Below are positions 25,091 to 34,329 of a DNA stretch of 64,000 bases, in pieces; within the stretch, counting starts at the first letter, position 1; the number at the start of each line of letters is the position of its first letter. The DNA lies in assembly GCA_052117605.1 (NCBI GenBank), contig JBQKIT010000015.1. One strand, given 5' to 3'. The position numbers were made by a program, and so were the translations under genes. The stretch comes from CAG-791 sp000431495. GTDB taxonomy: Bacteria > Bacillota > Clostridia > Lachnospirales > Lachnospiraceae. Below the pieces are notes generated by a model, which was not told the origin of the DNA, made no database searches, and saw only the letters and a program-made list of their open reading frames with translations.

Positions 25091-27625
25091 TCAGGAGCGA
25101 AGCTCGATGTTCAGCTCTTCCAGACCATTCAGAATCTTCTTCATGGTCTTATCCACTTCCTCGGTCTCCAGCGTGCGGTCCTTGTGGCGGAAGGTCAGGC
25201 TGTAGGCCATGGACTTGCATCCGGGCTTCACCTGAGCGCCCTCATAGAGATCGAACAGACGATAGGATTCCAGAAGCTTTCCGCCTCGCTGCTCAATGAC
25301 CTCCTCGATCTCGCCCGCAGAAACCTCCTTCGGGACAACCATGGAAATGTCACGGCTCATTGCAGGGAACTTCGCAATGCCCTCGTAGTGGTGCGCAAAG
25401 GATGCCTTCTCCAGAACACTCTTCAGATCGATGCACGCGATGTATACGCGGTCGTTCATACCGTAGGCCCTGGCAACGGTCGGATGAACCTCTCCCATGT
25501 AGCCGATCACGGTGTGAACCGGTGCTCCCTTCGGGCCGCCGTGCGGATTCGAGAGAACAATCAGGGCCTGCCGTCCGGGATGCAGGAAATTCTTCCCGGC
25601 ATCCGGATCGCACACAACCTTTTCCGAAACGCCTGCAGTGGTCAGAAAATCCTCCACAACACCCTTTAAGGTGAAGAAGTTTCCTTCTCCGTAGAAGCCA
25701 AGCGTCAGCTGCGGTCTCTCATCGGGATAGCCAACAAGCGGAAGCTCCTTCGCAAGATAGATCTTTCCGAGGTCAAACAGCTTCACGTCCTTGTTCCTGC
25801 GCGCATAGTTCGTGGACAGCGAGGTCAGAATCGAGCTCACCATCTGCGTGCGCATGATGGAGAAATCCTCTCCCAGAGGATTCGAAATCCGGATGGCCTG
25901 ACGCTCTGCGTCATCGGCATCCAGACGAAGCGTATCAAATACCTTCGGGCTCTCGAAGGAGAACGTCTCCGATTCGGAATAGCCGTAATCCATGGCAACC
26001 GTTCTGGCAAGATCCTGCAGCTTCATCATCGGCTGAAGGCCGCCTACGGTTGCAGAGCTTGCAGGGAGCGTGGACGGAACCTTGTCATAGCCGTCAAAGC
26101 GTGCCGCTTCCTCTGCGATGTCGCACATTGCACGAAGATCCTGACGGAAGGACGGGATCACAAGCTCCCCTGCCTGCTCATCATAAACAAGCTCTTCTTT
26201 CCGGAAAATATCCAGCATTCTCTCCTTTGTATAGGAGGTGCCAAGGTAAGCGTTGATCTTCTCCGGCTCGAACTTTATCCTGCGAAGAGCCGGCAGCTCC
26301 TCATGTACGTCCACATAGCTCTTTGCCACCGTGCCGCAGCCAAGCTCTTCCATCAGCTGGCAGGCACGATTCATTGCTTCCAGTGCATTGTACGGATCCA
26401 GTCCCTTTTCAAATATCGCAGATGCCTCGGTGCGGATTCCGATTCTCTTGGAGGCCTTGCGGATGTTGGTTCCGTTGAAGGTTGCCGCCTCGAAAAGAAC
26501 GGTATGTACGTTCTCCGTGATCATGGAATCCTCGCCGCCCATGATGCCGGCGATGCCAACTGCGCGGTCTGCGTCATTGATCATCAGGACATCGCGGTCA
26601 AGCTTCCTCTCCTGTCCGTCCAGCGTCACAAAGGTGTCCCCGTCGTTCGCACGGCGGACAATAATTCTGCCTCCGTGGATGGTATCGAAATCATACGCAT
26701 GCATCGGCTGGCCGTATTCCATCATGACAAAATTGGTGATATCCACCAGATTGTTGATGGGGCGGATGCCGAAGTTTGCAAGTCTTCTCTGCATCCAGCG
26801 CGGGCTCTCGCCGAGCTTTACGTTCGTGCAGATTGCTGCTACGTAGCGCGTGCAGAGGTTCTTGTCCTCGATCGTGACATCCACGTAATCCGAGGTGTCC
26901 TTTGCTCCCTCATGCTTTACCGAAACAACCGGAGGAACAAAGGGCTTGTCAAAGGTTACCGCCGCTTCTCTTGCAATTCCGAGAATGGAATAGCAGTCCA
27001 CGCGGTTGGAGGTAATCTCATATTCAAAATTCGTATCATGAAGGCCGAGCGCTTCGATCGCATCTGCGCCGAGAGTAAGCTCTGCCTCCTGCTCCTTCGG
27101 GAAAACATAAATGCCATTCTCCGGAGCCTCCGGATACATGTCTCCGGTTGCGCCAAGCTCTTCGATTCCGCACATCATGCCGACGCTCGGAAGTCCGCGC
27201 ATTTTGCCGGCCTTGATCTTAATGCCATCCTCCGGCAGCGGACCGCCGTCATGACCGCCGGCAACCTTTCCGCCGTTTAAGCAGGTCGGAACCAGATCCG
27301 AGAGCTTCAGGTTCTGAGCGCCGGTCACGATCTGAATGCAGTTTACGGTCTCTTCTCCGTGTGCAGGAAGGCCGTCATTTTCTTCATTGTAGCCATTCTC
27401 CGCATAGGCAGCTCCGATGTTCACCCTGCAAACCCAGAGGTGATCCGCATCGGGATGCTTCTCCATGGCCTCCACGCGGCCGACAACAATTTTCTCACAG
27501 TTGTGATCCAGATTCTTCCAGTTCTCTACCTTCGTTCCCGAAAGAGTCATCCGGTCATAATATTCCTTGTCCGTGCAGTCAAGCTCCGGAACGTAATCCT
27601 TAATCCATGAAATCGGTGTATTCAT
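25091..27625 (-). CDS. pheT: Phenylalanine-tRNA ligase beta subunit
   Basis: The beta chain of the alpha2-beta2 phenylalanyl-tRNA synthetase; it includes the editing site that removes mischarged tyrosine. The 844-aa protein starts with MNTPISWIKDYVPEL, has an N-terminal tRNA-binding (OB) domain including VGRVEAMEKHPDADHLWVC, a B3/B4 editing region with RYVAAICTNVKLGESPRWMQ, NLVDITNFVMMEYGQPMHAY, and a C-terminal anticodon-binding domain ending near TMKKILNGLEELNIELRS. Length is slightly above the usual 800. It is encoded 41 bp after pheS and ends in a clear terminator. Confidence 0.97.
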   Translation of the reverse strand: MNTPISWIKDYVPELDCTDKEYYDRMTLSGTKVENWKNLDHNCEKIVVGRVEAMEKHPDADHLWVCRVNIGAAYAENGYNEENDGLPAHGEETVNCIQIVTGAQNLKLSDLVPTCLNGGKVAGGHDGGPLPEDGIKIKAGKMRGLPSVGMMCGIEELGATGDMYPEAPENGIYVFPKEQEAELTLGADAIEALGLHDTNFEYEITSNRVDCYSILGIAREAAVTFDKPFVPPVVSVKHEGAKDTSDYVDVTIEDKNLCTRYVAAICTNVKLGESPRWMQRRLANFGIRPINNLVDITNFVMMEYGQPMHAYDFDTIHGGRIIVRRANDGDTFVTLDGQERKLDRDVLMINDADRAVGIAGIMGGEDSMITENVHTVLFEAATFNGTNIRKASKRIGIRTEASAIFEKGLDPYNALEAMNRACQLMEELGCGTVAKSYVDVHEELPALRRIKFEPEKINAYLGTSYTKERMLDIFRKEELVYDEQAGELVIPSFRQDLRAMCDIAEEAARFDGYDKVPSTLPASSATVGGLQPMMKLQDLARTVAMDYGYSESETFSFESPKVFDTLRLDADDAERQAIRISNPLGEDFSIMRTQMVSSILTSLSTNYARRNKDVKLFDLGKIYLAKELPLVGYPDERPQLTLGFYGEGNFFTLKGVVEDFLTTAGVSEKVVCDPDAGKNFLHPGRQALIVLSNPHGGPKGAPVHTVIGYMGEVHPTVARAYGMNDRVYIACIDLKSVLEKASFAHHYEGIAKFPAMSRDISMVVPKEVSAGEIEEVIEQRGGKLLESYRLFDLYEGAQVKPGCKSMAYSLTFRHKDRTLETEEVDKTMKKILNGLEELNIELRS

Positions 27626-27666
27626 TAGCCATTCTCTCCTTCTTCCGATCAGAATCCATTCTCTGC

Positions 27667-28689
27667 TCAGAACTGATCAATAAAGCGCTTATCATTCTCA
27701 TAAAGAAGGCGCATGTCATCAATTTCATATTTCAGCAGAGCGATACGCTCAAGGCCTACACCGAACGCGAAGCCGGAATATACCTCCGGATCAATGCCGC
27801 TCATCTCCAGAACGTGCGGATGTACCATGCCGCAGCCGAGAATCTCAATCCAGCCCTCGTTCTTGCAGAAGCTGCAGCCCTTGCCGCCGCACTTGAAGCA
27901 GGAAACGTCCATCTCTGCGGACGGCTCCGTGAACGGGAAGTGATGGGGGCGGAAACGGACCTTGGTGTCCTCGCCGAAGATGGCCTTTGCGAACTCCGCA
28001 AGAGTCCCCTTCAGGTCAGCAAACGTAATTCCCTTGTCCAGAACAAGGCCTTCCACCTGATGGAAAACAGGGCTGTGCGTCGCATCTACTTCATCTGCAC
28101 GGTATACGCGTCCGGGTGCAATCATGCGGACCGGGATATGTCCCTTCTCCATCTCATGAATCTGCGTGCCGGAGGTCTGCGTGCGAAGAAGCATCTCTCC
28201 GCCTATGTAAAAGGTATCCTGCTCGTCCTTTGCAGGATGATCTGCCGGAATGTTCAGAGCCTCGAAGTTATAATAATCCTTCTCGATTTCCGGTCCGTCG
28301 ACCACCTCATAGCCCATGCCGATAAAGACCTCTTCGATCTCACGAAGCGCTACGGTGTTGGGATGAAGATGACCTCTCGTCTCCTTCTTCGCAGGAAGGG
28401 TCACATCGATCTTCTCTGCCTTCAGGCGCTCTGCAAGGAGCTTTTCTTCGATTTCCTTCTGATGCTGGCTGATGGCCTCCTCGATGCGGACGCGGGTCTC
28501 ATTGACCATCTGTCCGACCTTCGGGCGATCCTGTGCCGCAACATCCTTCATTCCCTTCAGAATACCGGTGAGCTGTCCCTTTTTGCCAAGAAAATCAACC
28601 TTGATCTGATTGATTTCTTCCGGAGAAAACGCCTTCTCCAGACGTTCATGTGCCTCCTGCCGGATCCGTTCCAGATCTTCCTGTATCAT
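27667..28689 (-). CDS. pheS: Phenylalanine-tRNA ligase alpha subunit
   Basis: The catalytic alpha chain of phenylalanyl-tRNA synthetase. The 340-aa product has the coiled-coil N-terminus, the class II motif region HPNTVALREIEEVFIGMGYE, motif 2 RTQTSGTQIHEME, HQVEGLVLDKGITFADLKG, and the late glycine block GFAFGVGLERIALLKY. The ATG at 28689 gives the standard MIQEDLERIRQ start and has AGGAGAACG before it; upstream codons to 28722 are not conserved-looking. A promoter is proposed 55 bp upstream. Confidence 0.97.
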   Translation of the reverse strand: MIQEDLERIRQEAHERLEKAFSPEEINQIKVDFLGKKGQLTGILKGMKDVAAQDRPKVGQMVNETRVRIEEAISQHQKEIEEKLLAERLKAEKIDVTLPAKKETRGHLHPNTVALREIEEVFIGMGYEVVDGPEIEKDYYNFEALNIPADHPAKDEQDTFYIGGEMLLRTQTSGTQIHEMEKGHIPVRMIAPGRVYRADEVDATHSPVFHQVEGLVLDKGITFADLKGTLAEFAKAIFGEDTKVRFRPHHFPFTEPSAEMDVSCFKCGGKGCSFCKNEGWIEILGCGMVHPHVLEMSGIDPEVYSGFAFGVGLERIALLKYEIDDMRLLYENDKRFIDQF

Positions 28690-28742
28690 ATATCGTTCTC
28701 CTATCCTTGATCTAACTGTCAAAGTCTTTACACACAGAGTTT

Positions 28743-28771
28743 ATTATACATGTCTGTGCTCTTTTTGCCAC
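28743..28771 (-). promoter_or_regulatory. Putative sigma-A promoter of pheST
   Basis: The minus strand has TATAAT (28743-28748) with GTGGCA (28766-28771) 17 bp upstream, matching -10 fully and -35 at four of six positions. It is between the terminator of the preceding gene and the pheS ribosome site. The leader would be only about 45 nt, too short for a T-box. Confidence 0.6.
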
Positions 28772-28830
28772 TAAAAAATACGCAGCAGCCCTGCCCGCGG
28801 GTTCCGGAACCCGCGGGAAGGGCTGCTGCG
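28772..28830 (-). terminator. Terminator of the GGDEF/EAL gene
   Basis: Two 25-bp arms (28781-28805 and 28806-28830) are inverted copies with one mismatch and no spacer, GC-rich and starting CGCAGCAGCCC. On the minus strand they are followed by TATTTTTTAG. A 37-bp tandem duplication in the same 3' region repeats GCTGCTGCGCCTGTTCTC at 28822 and 28859, running up to the stop codon. Confidence 0.88.
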
Positions 28831-28876
28831 CCTGTTCTCTCATTCTGCTCCGGGCAAAGCTGCTGCGCCTGTTCTC

Positions 28877-30574
28877 TCATCCGACCTCTGCGTATCCGCA
28901 CTCCAGTCTCCGAACAAAATCGTTCTCCGGAAGCGGCCGGTCGAAGATATATCCCTGCACAACCTCGCACCCGGCATCCTCCAGGTACTTCAGCTGCGAC
29001 TTCGTCTCAACGCCTTCTACCACCGTCTTTTTCTTCAGGAGCTTCATCATCTGAATCATGCTGCAGAACATGACGACGTCCTTCTCCTTCTCCGGATAGT
29101 CGATCTCCAGCGGAATAAACGAGCGGTCTATTTTGATGACGTTCATGTCCACCTTTTTGATCAGATTCAGAGAGGAAAAGCCGGTGCCGAAATCATCCAT
29201 GGAGGTTCCGATTCCGTTCTGCTTCAGACCCTCCACCAGCTGCATCATCTTCTCATAGTCCTGATAGTCCTCGCTCTCCGTAAGCTCGATCTCCAGATAA
29301 CTATGATCCAGCCCGTAACGATCAATCACCGTCACGATCTTCTGAACAAGGTTTTCCTCCTCCATGTGCCTTCGGGAGAAATTCACGGAGATGCACAGAG
29401 GTTCTTTCCCACTGTCGATGCGCCTTCGCAGGAACTGGCATGTTTTCTCCAGCACATAGTAGTCAAGCTGGCAGATGCTGCCCTCCTCTTCCAGAATCGG
29501 AACAAACGCACCGGGAGAAATCAGCTGTCCCTGATGCAGCCACCGAACAAGTGCCTCCGCTCCGCAGATGGAACGATCCCGAAGCGCCACCTTCGGCTGA
29601 TAGAAAACCACAAATTCTCCCGCCGAAAGCGCGGGCTTGAACAGGGAAATGATGCTCTGCCGTTTCATCACCTCCTGCTGCACTTCCTCGGAAAAACGTA
29701 CAACCGAGCCGGCTCCCTTGTGCCTTGCTGCCTGATAGGCAACGCTGCAGATCGCCAGGGCATCCGTCGGCTCCTGAATCTCATCCAGGGAACCATAGCC
29801 GGCAGTCATCCCAAACTGAAACTCCGTCTGCTCTCCCCTGAAGACATAGGTGAGATGAAAATCTCCAAGTGTCTGAAACAGAAACCGAAGCCTTGCGCTG
29901 TCTGTTATGAAGACAAAATTATCTCCGCCCAGTCTTGCAATGCAGTCCTCCGGATTCAGAAGACTCTTTACCTTGTTTGCATACTCCCAGAGGACCTTGT
30001 CCCCTTCGGAATAAGACAGAAGCTTATTTACATATTTGAAATTGTGGATATTGAGCATCACAACGCTTCGGTTCTTCAGAGCATGCTCCGACAGCTTTTT
30101 CTCCACGTATTTCAGAAATGCTTCCGGGGAAGCGACACCCGTACTCATATCGGTTTGAAGTGCCCGCAGCAGAAGTGCCTCCATCTGCATGCGGCTGAAG
30201 CGGTGAAAAATCTCCCGCAGGAACAGGAAAAGAGTTTCCTGCTCCTCCTCGGTAAACCTCTTTTCGATTCCCGCAAGAGGCCAGACCGTCTGAACCGCCT
30301 GTCCGCCATCTGCAATCGGAATGGTCAGGGAGCAGGCCTCTCCGAGCTTCTCCGCCGGGTCACTTTCATACAAAAGGATGGTTTCCTGCTCTCCTTCCGG
30401 CCGCAGCCTGTTCCTGGGCGCCTGTACACAGGCTTCCACCCTTCCAATCGGAATGTATTTCGCAAGAACCGCGATCGCCTTTCCGCAATTGCCCGACACC
30501 TCCGCCAATCCGCTTCCCTCAAGGTTCAGGTAATCGAAAAAAGTATGAACTTCCTTCCATGGCAATGCGGTCAT
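28877..30574 (-). CDS. GGDEF/EAL protein, probable c-di-GMP phosphodiesterase
   Basis: A 565-aa protein without obvious membrane segments. An N-terminal region of about 130 residues could be a GAF-like sensor. It is followed by a GGDEF domain (starting near TDMSTGVASPEAFLKYVEK) and a C-terminal EAL domain. The GGDEF signature is degenerate (LGGDNF), so cyclase activity is doubtful. The EAL domain keeps its key residues: AEALVRW, CISVNFSRRHM, LEIELTESE, SMDDFGTGFSSL, VIKIDRSFI, VVEGVETKSQ and VQGYIFDRPLP. It is therefore expected to cleave c-di-GMP, perhaps with the GGDEF domain binding GTP as a sensor. The gene stands between sigH and pheS with its own terminator. Confidence 0.9.
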   Translation of the reverse strand: MTALPWKEVHTFFDYLNLEGSGLAEVSGNCGKAIAVLAKYIPIGRVEACVQAPRNRLRPEGEQETILLYESDPAEKLGEACSLTIPIADGGQAVQTVWPLAGIEKRFTEEEQETLFLFLREIFHRFSRMQMEALLLRALQTDMSTGVASPEAFLKYVEKKLSEHALKNRSVVMLNIHNFKYVNKLLSYSEGDKVLWEYANKVKSLLNPEDCIARLGGDNFVFITDSARLRFLFQTLGDFHLTYVFRGEQTEFQFGMTAGYGSLDEIQEPTDALAICSVAYQAARHKGAGSVVRFSEEVQQEVMKRQSIISLFKPALSAGEFVVFYQPKVALRDRSICGAEALVRWLHQGQLISPGAFVPILEEEGSICQLDYYVLEKTCQFLRRRIDSGKEPLCISVNFSRRHMEEENLVQKIVTVIDRYGLDHSYLEIELTESEDYQDYEKMMQLVEGLKQNGIGTSMDDFGTGFSSLNLIKKVDMNVIKIDRSFIPLEIDYPEKEKDVVMFCSMIQMMKLLKKKTVVEGVETKSQLKYLEDAGCEVVQGYIFDRPLPENDFVRRLECGYAEVG

Positions 30575-30766
30575 AGCGGTCCTTTCCGATGCTCCTTTTC
30601 CGTTCCGTCTGCAGGCGCCGGCTTTCCATGCGTCTGCAGGCTCAATCGATTTCGATACACAGTCAAAATATCATATCTTTTCCCGGTTCGAAAGGGACTT
30701 CTTCCCGGATTTGAAAAATGATGTGGAATCCGATTGTTTTTATGATTTCACAGGATCAGAAATCTG

Positions 30767-31417
30767 CTATTTAATAATTCTCCGCACCTTTCCTTTGATG
30801 CGCTGCAATGCATTGTCCGTGGACTTCGGATCCTTCCCCAGGATCCCGGCAATCTGAACATAGTCCAGATCTGCAAGATACAAATCCAGCACCTCCCTCT
30901 CCAGAGGGCTCAGCACTTTCCGAATATTCTCTCTCAGCAGTCGGGCGCTCTCCTCGGAGATGTAGCACGTCTCCGGATCTGCGTCCTCCGAAGCAAGAAG
31001 ATCCAGGAGGGTGTTCTTCCCGCCTTGTCCCCAGCCTTCTGCAGACGAAGTCCTGCTCTCACCGTTCGAGAGCTCCGCATCATAGGAAATCGCCGTATTG
31101 AGCACCTGATGCTTCTTTCTTCCGGCTCTCTCCACCGCGGTACAGAGCTGTCTTGAAATGCAGAGCGCCGCAAAGGTCGCAAAGGAAGCCTCTTTTTCGG
31201 GATCATAATCCCGGAGAGCCTTGAACAGTCCCAGCATTCCCTCCTGAATCAGGTCATCCGAATCTCCGAAATCCGGCAGGCGGAACGCCCTTGCCTTGCT
31301 TCGCACAAGGCCCTTATATTTTTCCATAAGAAAATCAGTCGCGGCTGTATCCCCTCCGCGACTGAATTCAATCAGCTGATCATCTGTGCAGTTGTTGTAA
31401 CAGGAATCCTTCTGCAT
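30767..31417 (-). CDS. sigH: RNA polymerase sigma-H factor
   Basis: An alternative sigma factor of sigma-70 type, corresponding to Bacillus SigH (Spo0H), used in early sporulation, competence or stationary phase. The 216-aa product has region 2 (DDLIQEGMLGLFKALRDYDP, then ASFATFAALCISRQLCTAV) and region 4 (LSPLEREVLDLYLADLDYVQ, then KSTDNALQRIKGKVRR). The KSxDNALQR end is a SigH hallmark. I chose the ATG at 31417, which gives a SigH-like N-terminus. It follows rlmB by 32 bp, as in Bacillus except that yacP, normally between them, is missing. Confidence 0.92.
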   Translation of the reverse strand: MQKDSCYNNCTDDQLIEFSRGGDTAATDFLMEKYKGLVRSKARAFRLPDFGDSDDLIQEGMLGLFKALRDYDPEKEASFATFAALCISRQLCTAVERAGRKKHQVLNTAISYDAELSNGESRTSSAEGWGQGGKNTLLDLLASEDADPETCYISEESARLLRENIRKVLSPLEREVLDLYLADLDYVQIAGILGKDPKSTDNALQRIKGKVRRIIK

Positions 31418-31449
31418 GCTTCCTTTCCGGCGCATCACATCCCGCTTCC

Positions 31450-32382
31450 TTACATCTCCCGCTGCCGCAGAATCTCGTAGGACAGAACGCCCATGGCAAC
31501 CGATGCATTCAGGGAGTTGATCTGTCCCTTCTGCGGAATCGATGCAACAATGTCGCACTTTTCCTTCACAAGACGGGAAACGCCGCTTCCCTCATTGCCG
31601 ATGACAAGACCGATGGCTCCCGCGAGATTCAGTCTGGTCATCGGTGTGCCGCCCATATCGGCGCAGACAAACCAGAGTCCGCGCTCCTTCAGCTCATCAA
31701 TGGTTGCCGACAGATTCGTGACCTTGACCACCGGAGTGTAATTGATGGCTCCCGCCGACGCCTTGGCAACCGTTGCGGTCAGGCCAACGGCCCGATCCTT
31801 CGGAATGATCACGCCGTGTGCTCCAACGATATTGGCCGTCCGAATGATGGCACCCAGATTGTGGGGATCTTCAATGTTGTCCAGAAGAATGAAGAAGGGA
31901 TCCTCATTTCTCTTCTCCGCAAGAGCAAACAGATCCTCGAGCTCGGAGTAGTGATACGCTGCCAGCACGGCAATGACGCCCTGGTGGCTTCCGGTCTCGG
32001 ACATCTGATCCAGTCTTTCTCTCGAAACATACTTGATCGGCGTTCCGGCCTTGGCAGCCTCCCGTTTAATGGTGTTCACCGATCCATCCTGACAGCCGTC
32101 AAGCACATACAGGCGATCCACGGTGCGTCCGCTCCGGAAAGCCTCCGTCACAGCATTCCTTCCTTCGATTCTGCTCTCATTCTCTCCGATGGCAGTGTTG
32201 TCATCCAGCTTGTAGTTGAGATAGGACTTGTTCTGTCCCTGTCCTGCTTTGCCGGTTCCTTTTCCTCTTCTGCGGTTCTTCACCGTTCCGTCCGTCTTTT
32301 TCTGGCCCTTTTTGATGCCGGCTTCCTTGTCCGCCTGCTGTTTTTCCGCAAATTTACGATTTGATACCTTCCGTTGTTCCAT
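31450..32382 (-). CDS. rlmB: 23S rRNA (guanosine-2'-O-)-methyltransferase RlmB
   Basis: A SPOUT-class methyltransferase that 2'-O-methylates a guanosine in 23S rRNA (G2251 in E. coli). The 310-aa protein has a lysine- and arginine-rich N-terminal tail of about 70 residues, a substrate-binding part (IEGRNAVTEAFRSG), and the knotted catalytic domain with DNIEDPHNLGAIIRTANIVG, LVIGNEGSGVSRLV and SLNASVAMGVLSYE. The basic tail is longer than in E. coli but common in Clostridia. It sits between mrnC and sigH in the conserved block. Confidence 0.94.
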   Translation of the reverse strand: MEQRKVSNRKFAEKQQADKEAGIKKGQKKTDGTVKNRRRGKGTGKAGQGQNKSYLNYKLDDNTAIGENESRIEGRNAVTEAFRSGRTVDRLYVLDGCQDGSVNTIKREAAKAGTPIKYVSRERLDQMSETGSHQGVIAVLAAYHYSELEDLFALAEKRNEDPFFILLDNIEDPHNLGAIIRTANIVGAHGVIIPKDRAVGLTATVAKASAGAINYTPVVKVTNLSATIDELKERGLWFVCADMGGTPMTRLNLAGAIGLVIGNEGSGVSRLVKEKCDIVASIPQKGQINSLNASVAMGVLSYEILRQREM

Positions 32383-32412
32383 GTCTGCCTTTCTGTGTTA
32401 TCGCTGCTTCGT

Positions 32413-32844
32413 TTATCCGATTCCGGCCCGCTCGATTCCCGCCTTTAAAAGCTCCAGAAACCGGGCAGTCTCATCCTTCAGATAGAGATAGCCGCACAAT
32501 GTCTCCAGCGCTGTTGCCTTCAGGTACTCCTCCAGCGTCGCATTCTTCGCGTGATGATAGGGATTGGCGTTGCGCCCGCGCCGGTAAATTCTTGCCTCCT
32601 CATCTGTGAGGAGCTCCTGGATGGCGTCGCCGATCCGTGCCTGTGCCTGTGCCGACACATACTTTCTCGTGTCATTGTGAAGCTTCTCCGCCTGACGGTT
32701 TCCCTTTGAAATAACCATCGTCCGGACAATCAGAGAATATACACCGTCTCCCAGAAATGCCAGAGCAAGCGGTGAATACATTCGGATGTCCGTCTGCTTC
32801 TGCGGGAAGCATTCGAGGATTTCCTCTCTCAGGCCTTTTTCCAT
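32413..32844 (-). CDS. mrnC: Mini-ribonuclease III
   Basis: A small RNase III-type enzyme lacking the double-stranded RNA binding domain, which trims 23S rRNA precursor ends in Bacillus. The 143-aa product shows SPLALAFLGDGVYSLIVR, the basic DTRKYVSAQAQA stretch, and RRGRNANPYHHAKNATLEEY, which is characteristic of the family. Its start overlaps the end of cysS by 16 bp. Length matches the family. Confidence 0.94.
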   Translation of the reverse strand: MEKGLREEILECFPQKQTDIRMYSPLALAFLGDGVYSLIVRTMVISKGNRQAEKLHNDTRKYVSAQAQARIGDAIQELLTDEEARIYRRGRNANPYHHAKNATLEEYLKATALETLCGYLYLKDETARFLELLKAGIERAGIG

Positions 32845-34271
32845 TTCACACCATCACGGGTATCTTCCAGAACGATTCCCTTTTCCTTCAGCTCATCCCG
32901 GATTGCATCCGCTCTGGCAAAATCTCTTGCCTTTCTGGCATCCTGACGCTCCTGAATCATCTTCTCTACCCAGGCTGCCTCTTCACCGGAGGTTTCCTGC
33001 GTGCGCTCTGCAATCAGGCCGAGAACACCGCACAGCTCGTTCAACTCCTTCTTAAGACTCTCCAGGAAGGCTGCGGAGGACTGCTCATTGGATCCGGTAT
33101 TGATGACCTTTACCAGGTTGAAAACACCTGCAAGTGCATCTGCCGTATTGAAGTCGTCATCCATGGCAGCTTCAAACTCGCCGCGGCACTTTTCCGCCTC
33201 CTGCAGGACCTTCGTCTCCTCTTCCGAAACCGCCTTTGCTGTCCCGGCTTCGGCCTTTTGGGCCCCTGCGAGCCGGAAATTCAGGTTCTCCATGCAGGTC
33301 ACGATTCTCTCATAGGAGGCCTTTGCGGACTCCATCAGCTCTGCAGAGAAGTTCAGAGGGCTCCGGTAGTGCGCACTCAGCATCAGATAGCGCAGAACCT
33401 GCGGATCATACTGCTCATCGATGTCCCGGACCGTCTTGAAGTTTCCGAGAGACTTCGACATCTTATGGTTGTCAATGTTCAGGAATGCATTGTGCATCCA
33501 GTAATGAACAAAGGTCTTTCCGTTGGCACATTCCGACTGCGCGATCTCATTCTCATGGTGAGGGAAAATCAGATCCTCTCCGCCGGCATGAATGTCGATG
33601 GTCTCGCCAAGATATTTTCTCGACATCACCGAGCACTCAATGTGCCAGCCGGGACGGCCATCGCACCATGGCGACTTCCAGTAGGGCTCTCCGTCCTTTT
33701 TCGGCTTCCAGAGAACGAAATCCAAAGGATCCCTCTTCTGGTCCTCTCCCGACACGGCAATCCCGCGCATGTTGAACTGAAGATCGTCCAGATTCTTGTG
33801 GGAAAGCTTGCCGTAGTTTGGATCCTGGCGAACCGAGAAGTACACGGTTCCGTCACTCACGACATAAGCAAAGCCCTTGTCAATCAGGCTCTGAATCATG
33901 TCAATCATTCCGTCAATTTCCTGCGTCGCCTGCGGATGCGTGGTCGCGGGCTTCACATTCAGGTCCGCCATATCCTTCCGGCACTCCCTGATATAGCGCT
34001 CGGAGATCACCGAGGAATCGACGCCCTCTTCGTTTGCTTTCTTAATGATCTTGTCATCCACATCGGTAAAATTGGAGACGTAATTGACCTGATATCCCTT
34101 GTATTCAAAATACCGGCGAACCGTATCAAATACGATCATCGGTCTCGCATTTCCGATGTGAATCAGATTGTAAACGGTAGGTCCGCAGACATACATGCTG
34201 ACCCTTCCCTCTTCAATCGGCTTGAATTCCTCGAGCCGTTTGGATTCGGTGTTGTAAATTTCAATCCCCAT
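32829..34271 (-). CDS. cysS: Cysteine-tRNA ligase
   Basis: Charges tRNA-Cys with cysteine. The 480-aa class I synthetase has the HIGH-type motif YNLIHIGNARPMIVFD, zinc-site residues, CDGRPGWHIECSVMSRKYLG, and the KMSKS loop in NHKMSKSLGNFKTVRDI. FPHHENEIAQSE is also diagnostic. Two ATGs are close (34277 and 34271); the second is better placed from GAGAGG. It follows cysE by about 60 bp, linking cysteine synthesis to its use. Confidence 0.97.
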   Translation of the reverse strand: MGIEIYNTESKRLEEFKPIEEGRVSMYVCGPTVYNLIHIGNARPMIVFDTVRRYFEYKGYQVNYVSNFTDVDDKIIKKANEEGVDSSVISERYIRECRKDMADLNVKPATTHPQATQEIDGMIDMIQSLIDKGFAYVVSDGTVYFSVRQDPNYGKLSHKNLDDLQFNMRGIAVSGEDQKRDPLDFVLWKPKKDGEPYWKSPWCDGRPGWHIECSVMSRKYLGETIDIHAGGEDLIFPHHENEIAQSECANGKTFVHYWMHNAFLNIDNHKMSKSLGNFKTVRDIDEQYDPQVLRYLMLSAHYRSPLNFSAELMESAKASYERIVTCMENLNFRLAGAQKAEAGTAKAVSEEETKVLQEAEKCRGEFEAAMDDDFNTADALAGVFNLVKVINTGSNEQSSAAFLESLKKELNELCGVLGLIAERTQETSGEEAAWVEKMIQERQDARKARDFARADAIRDELKEKGIVLEDTRDGVKWKKA

Positions 34272-34329
34272 GGCCATTCCTCTCCGGACTCCGGAAAAGC
34301 GGTCTGATGCCGCCGTTCCCGTCCCGCAT

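Noticed and set aside
28690..28780. T-box leader expected upstream of pheST
   Set aside because: The upstream terminator and the likely -10 element leave only about 45 nt of leader, too short for a T-box, and no T-box sequence was seen.
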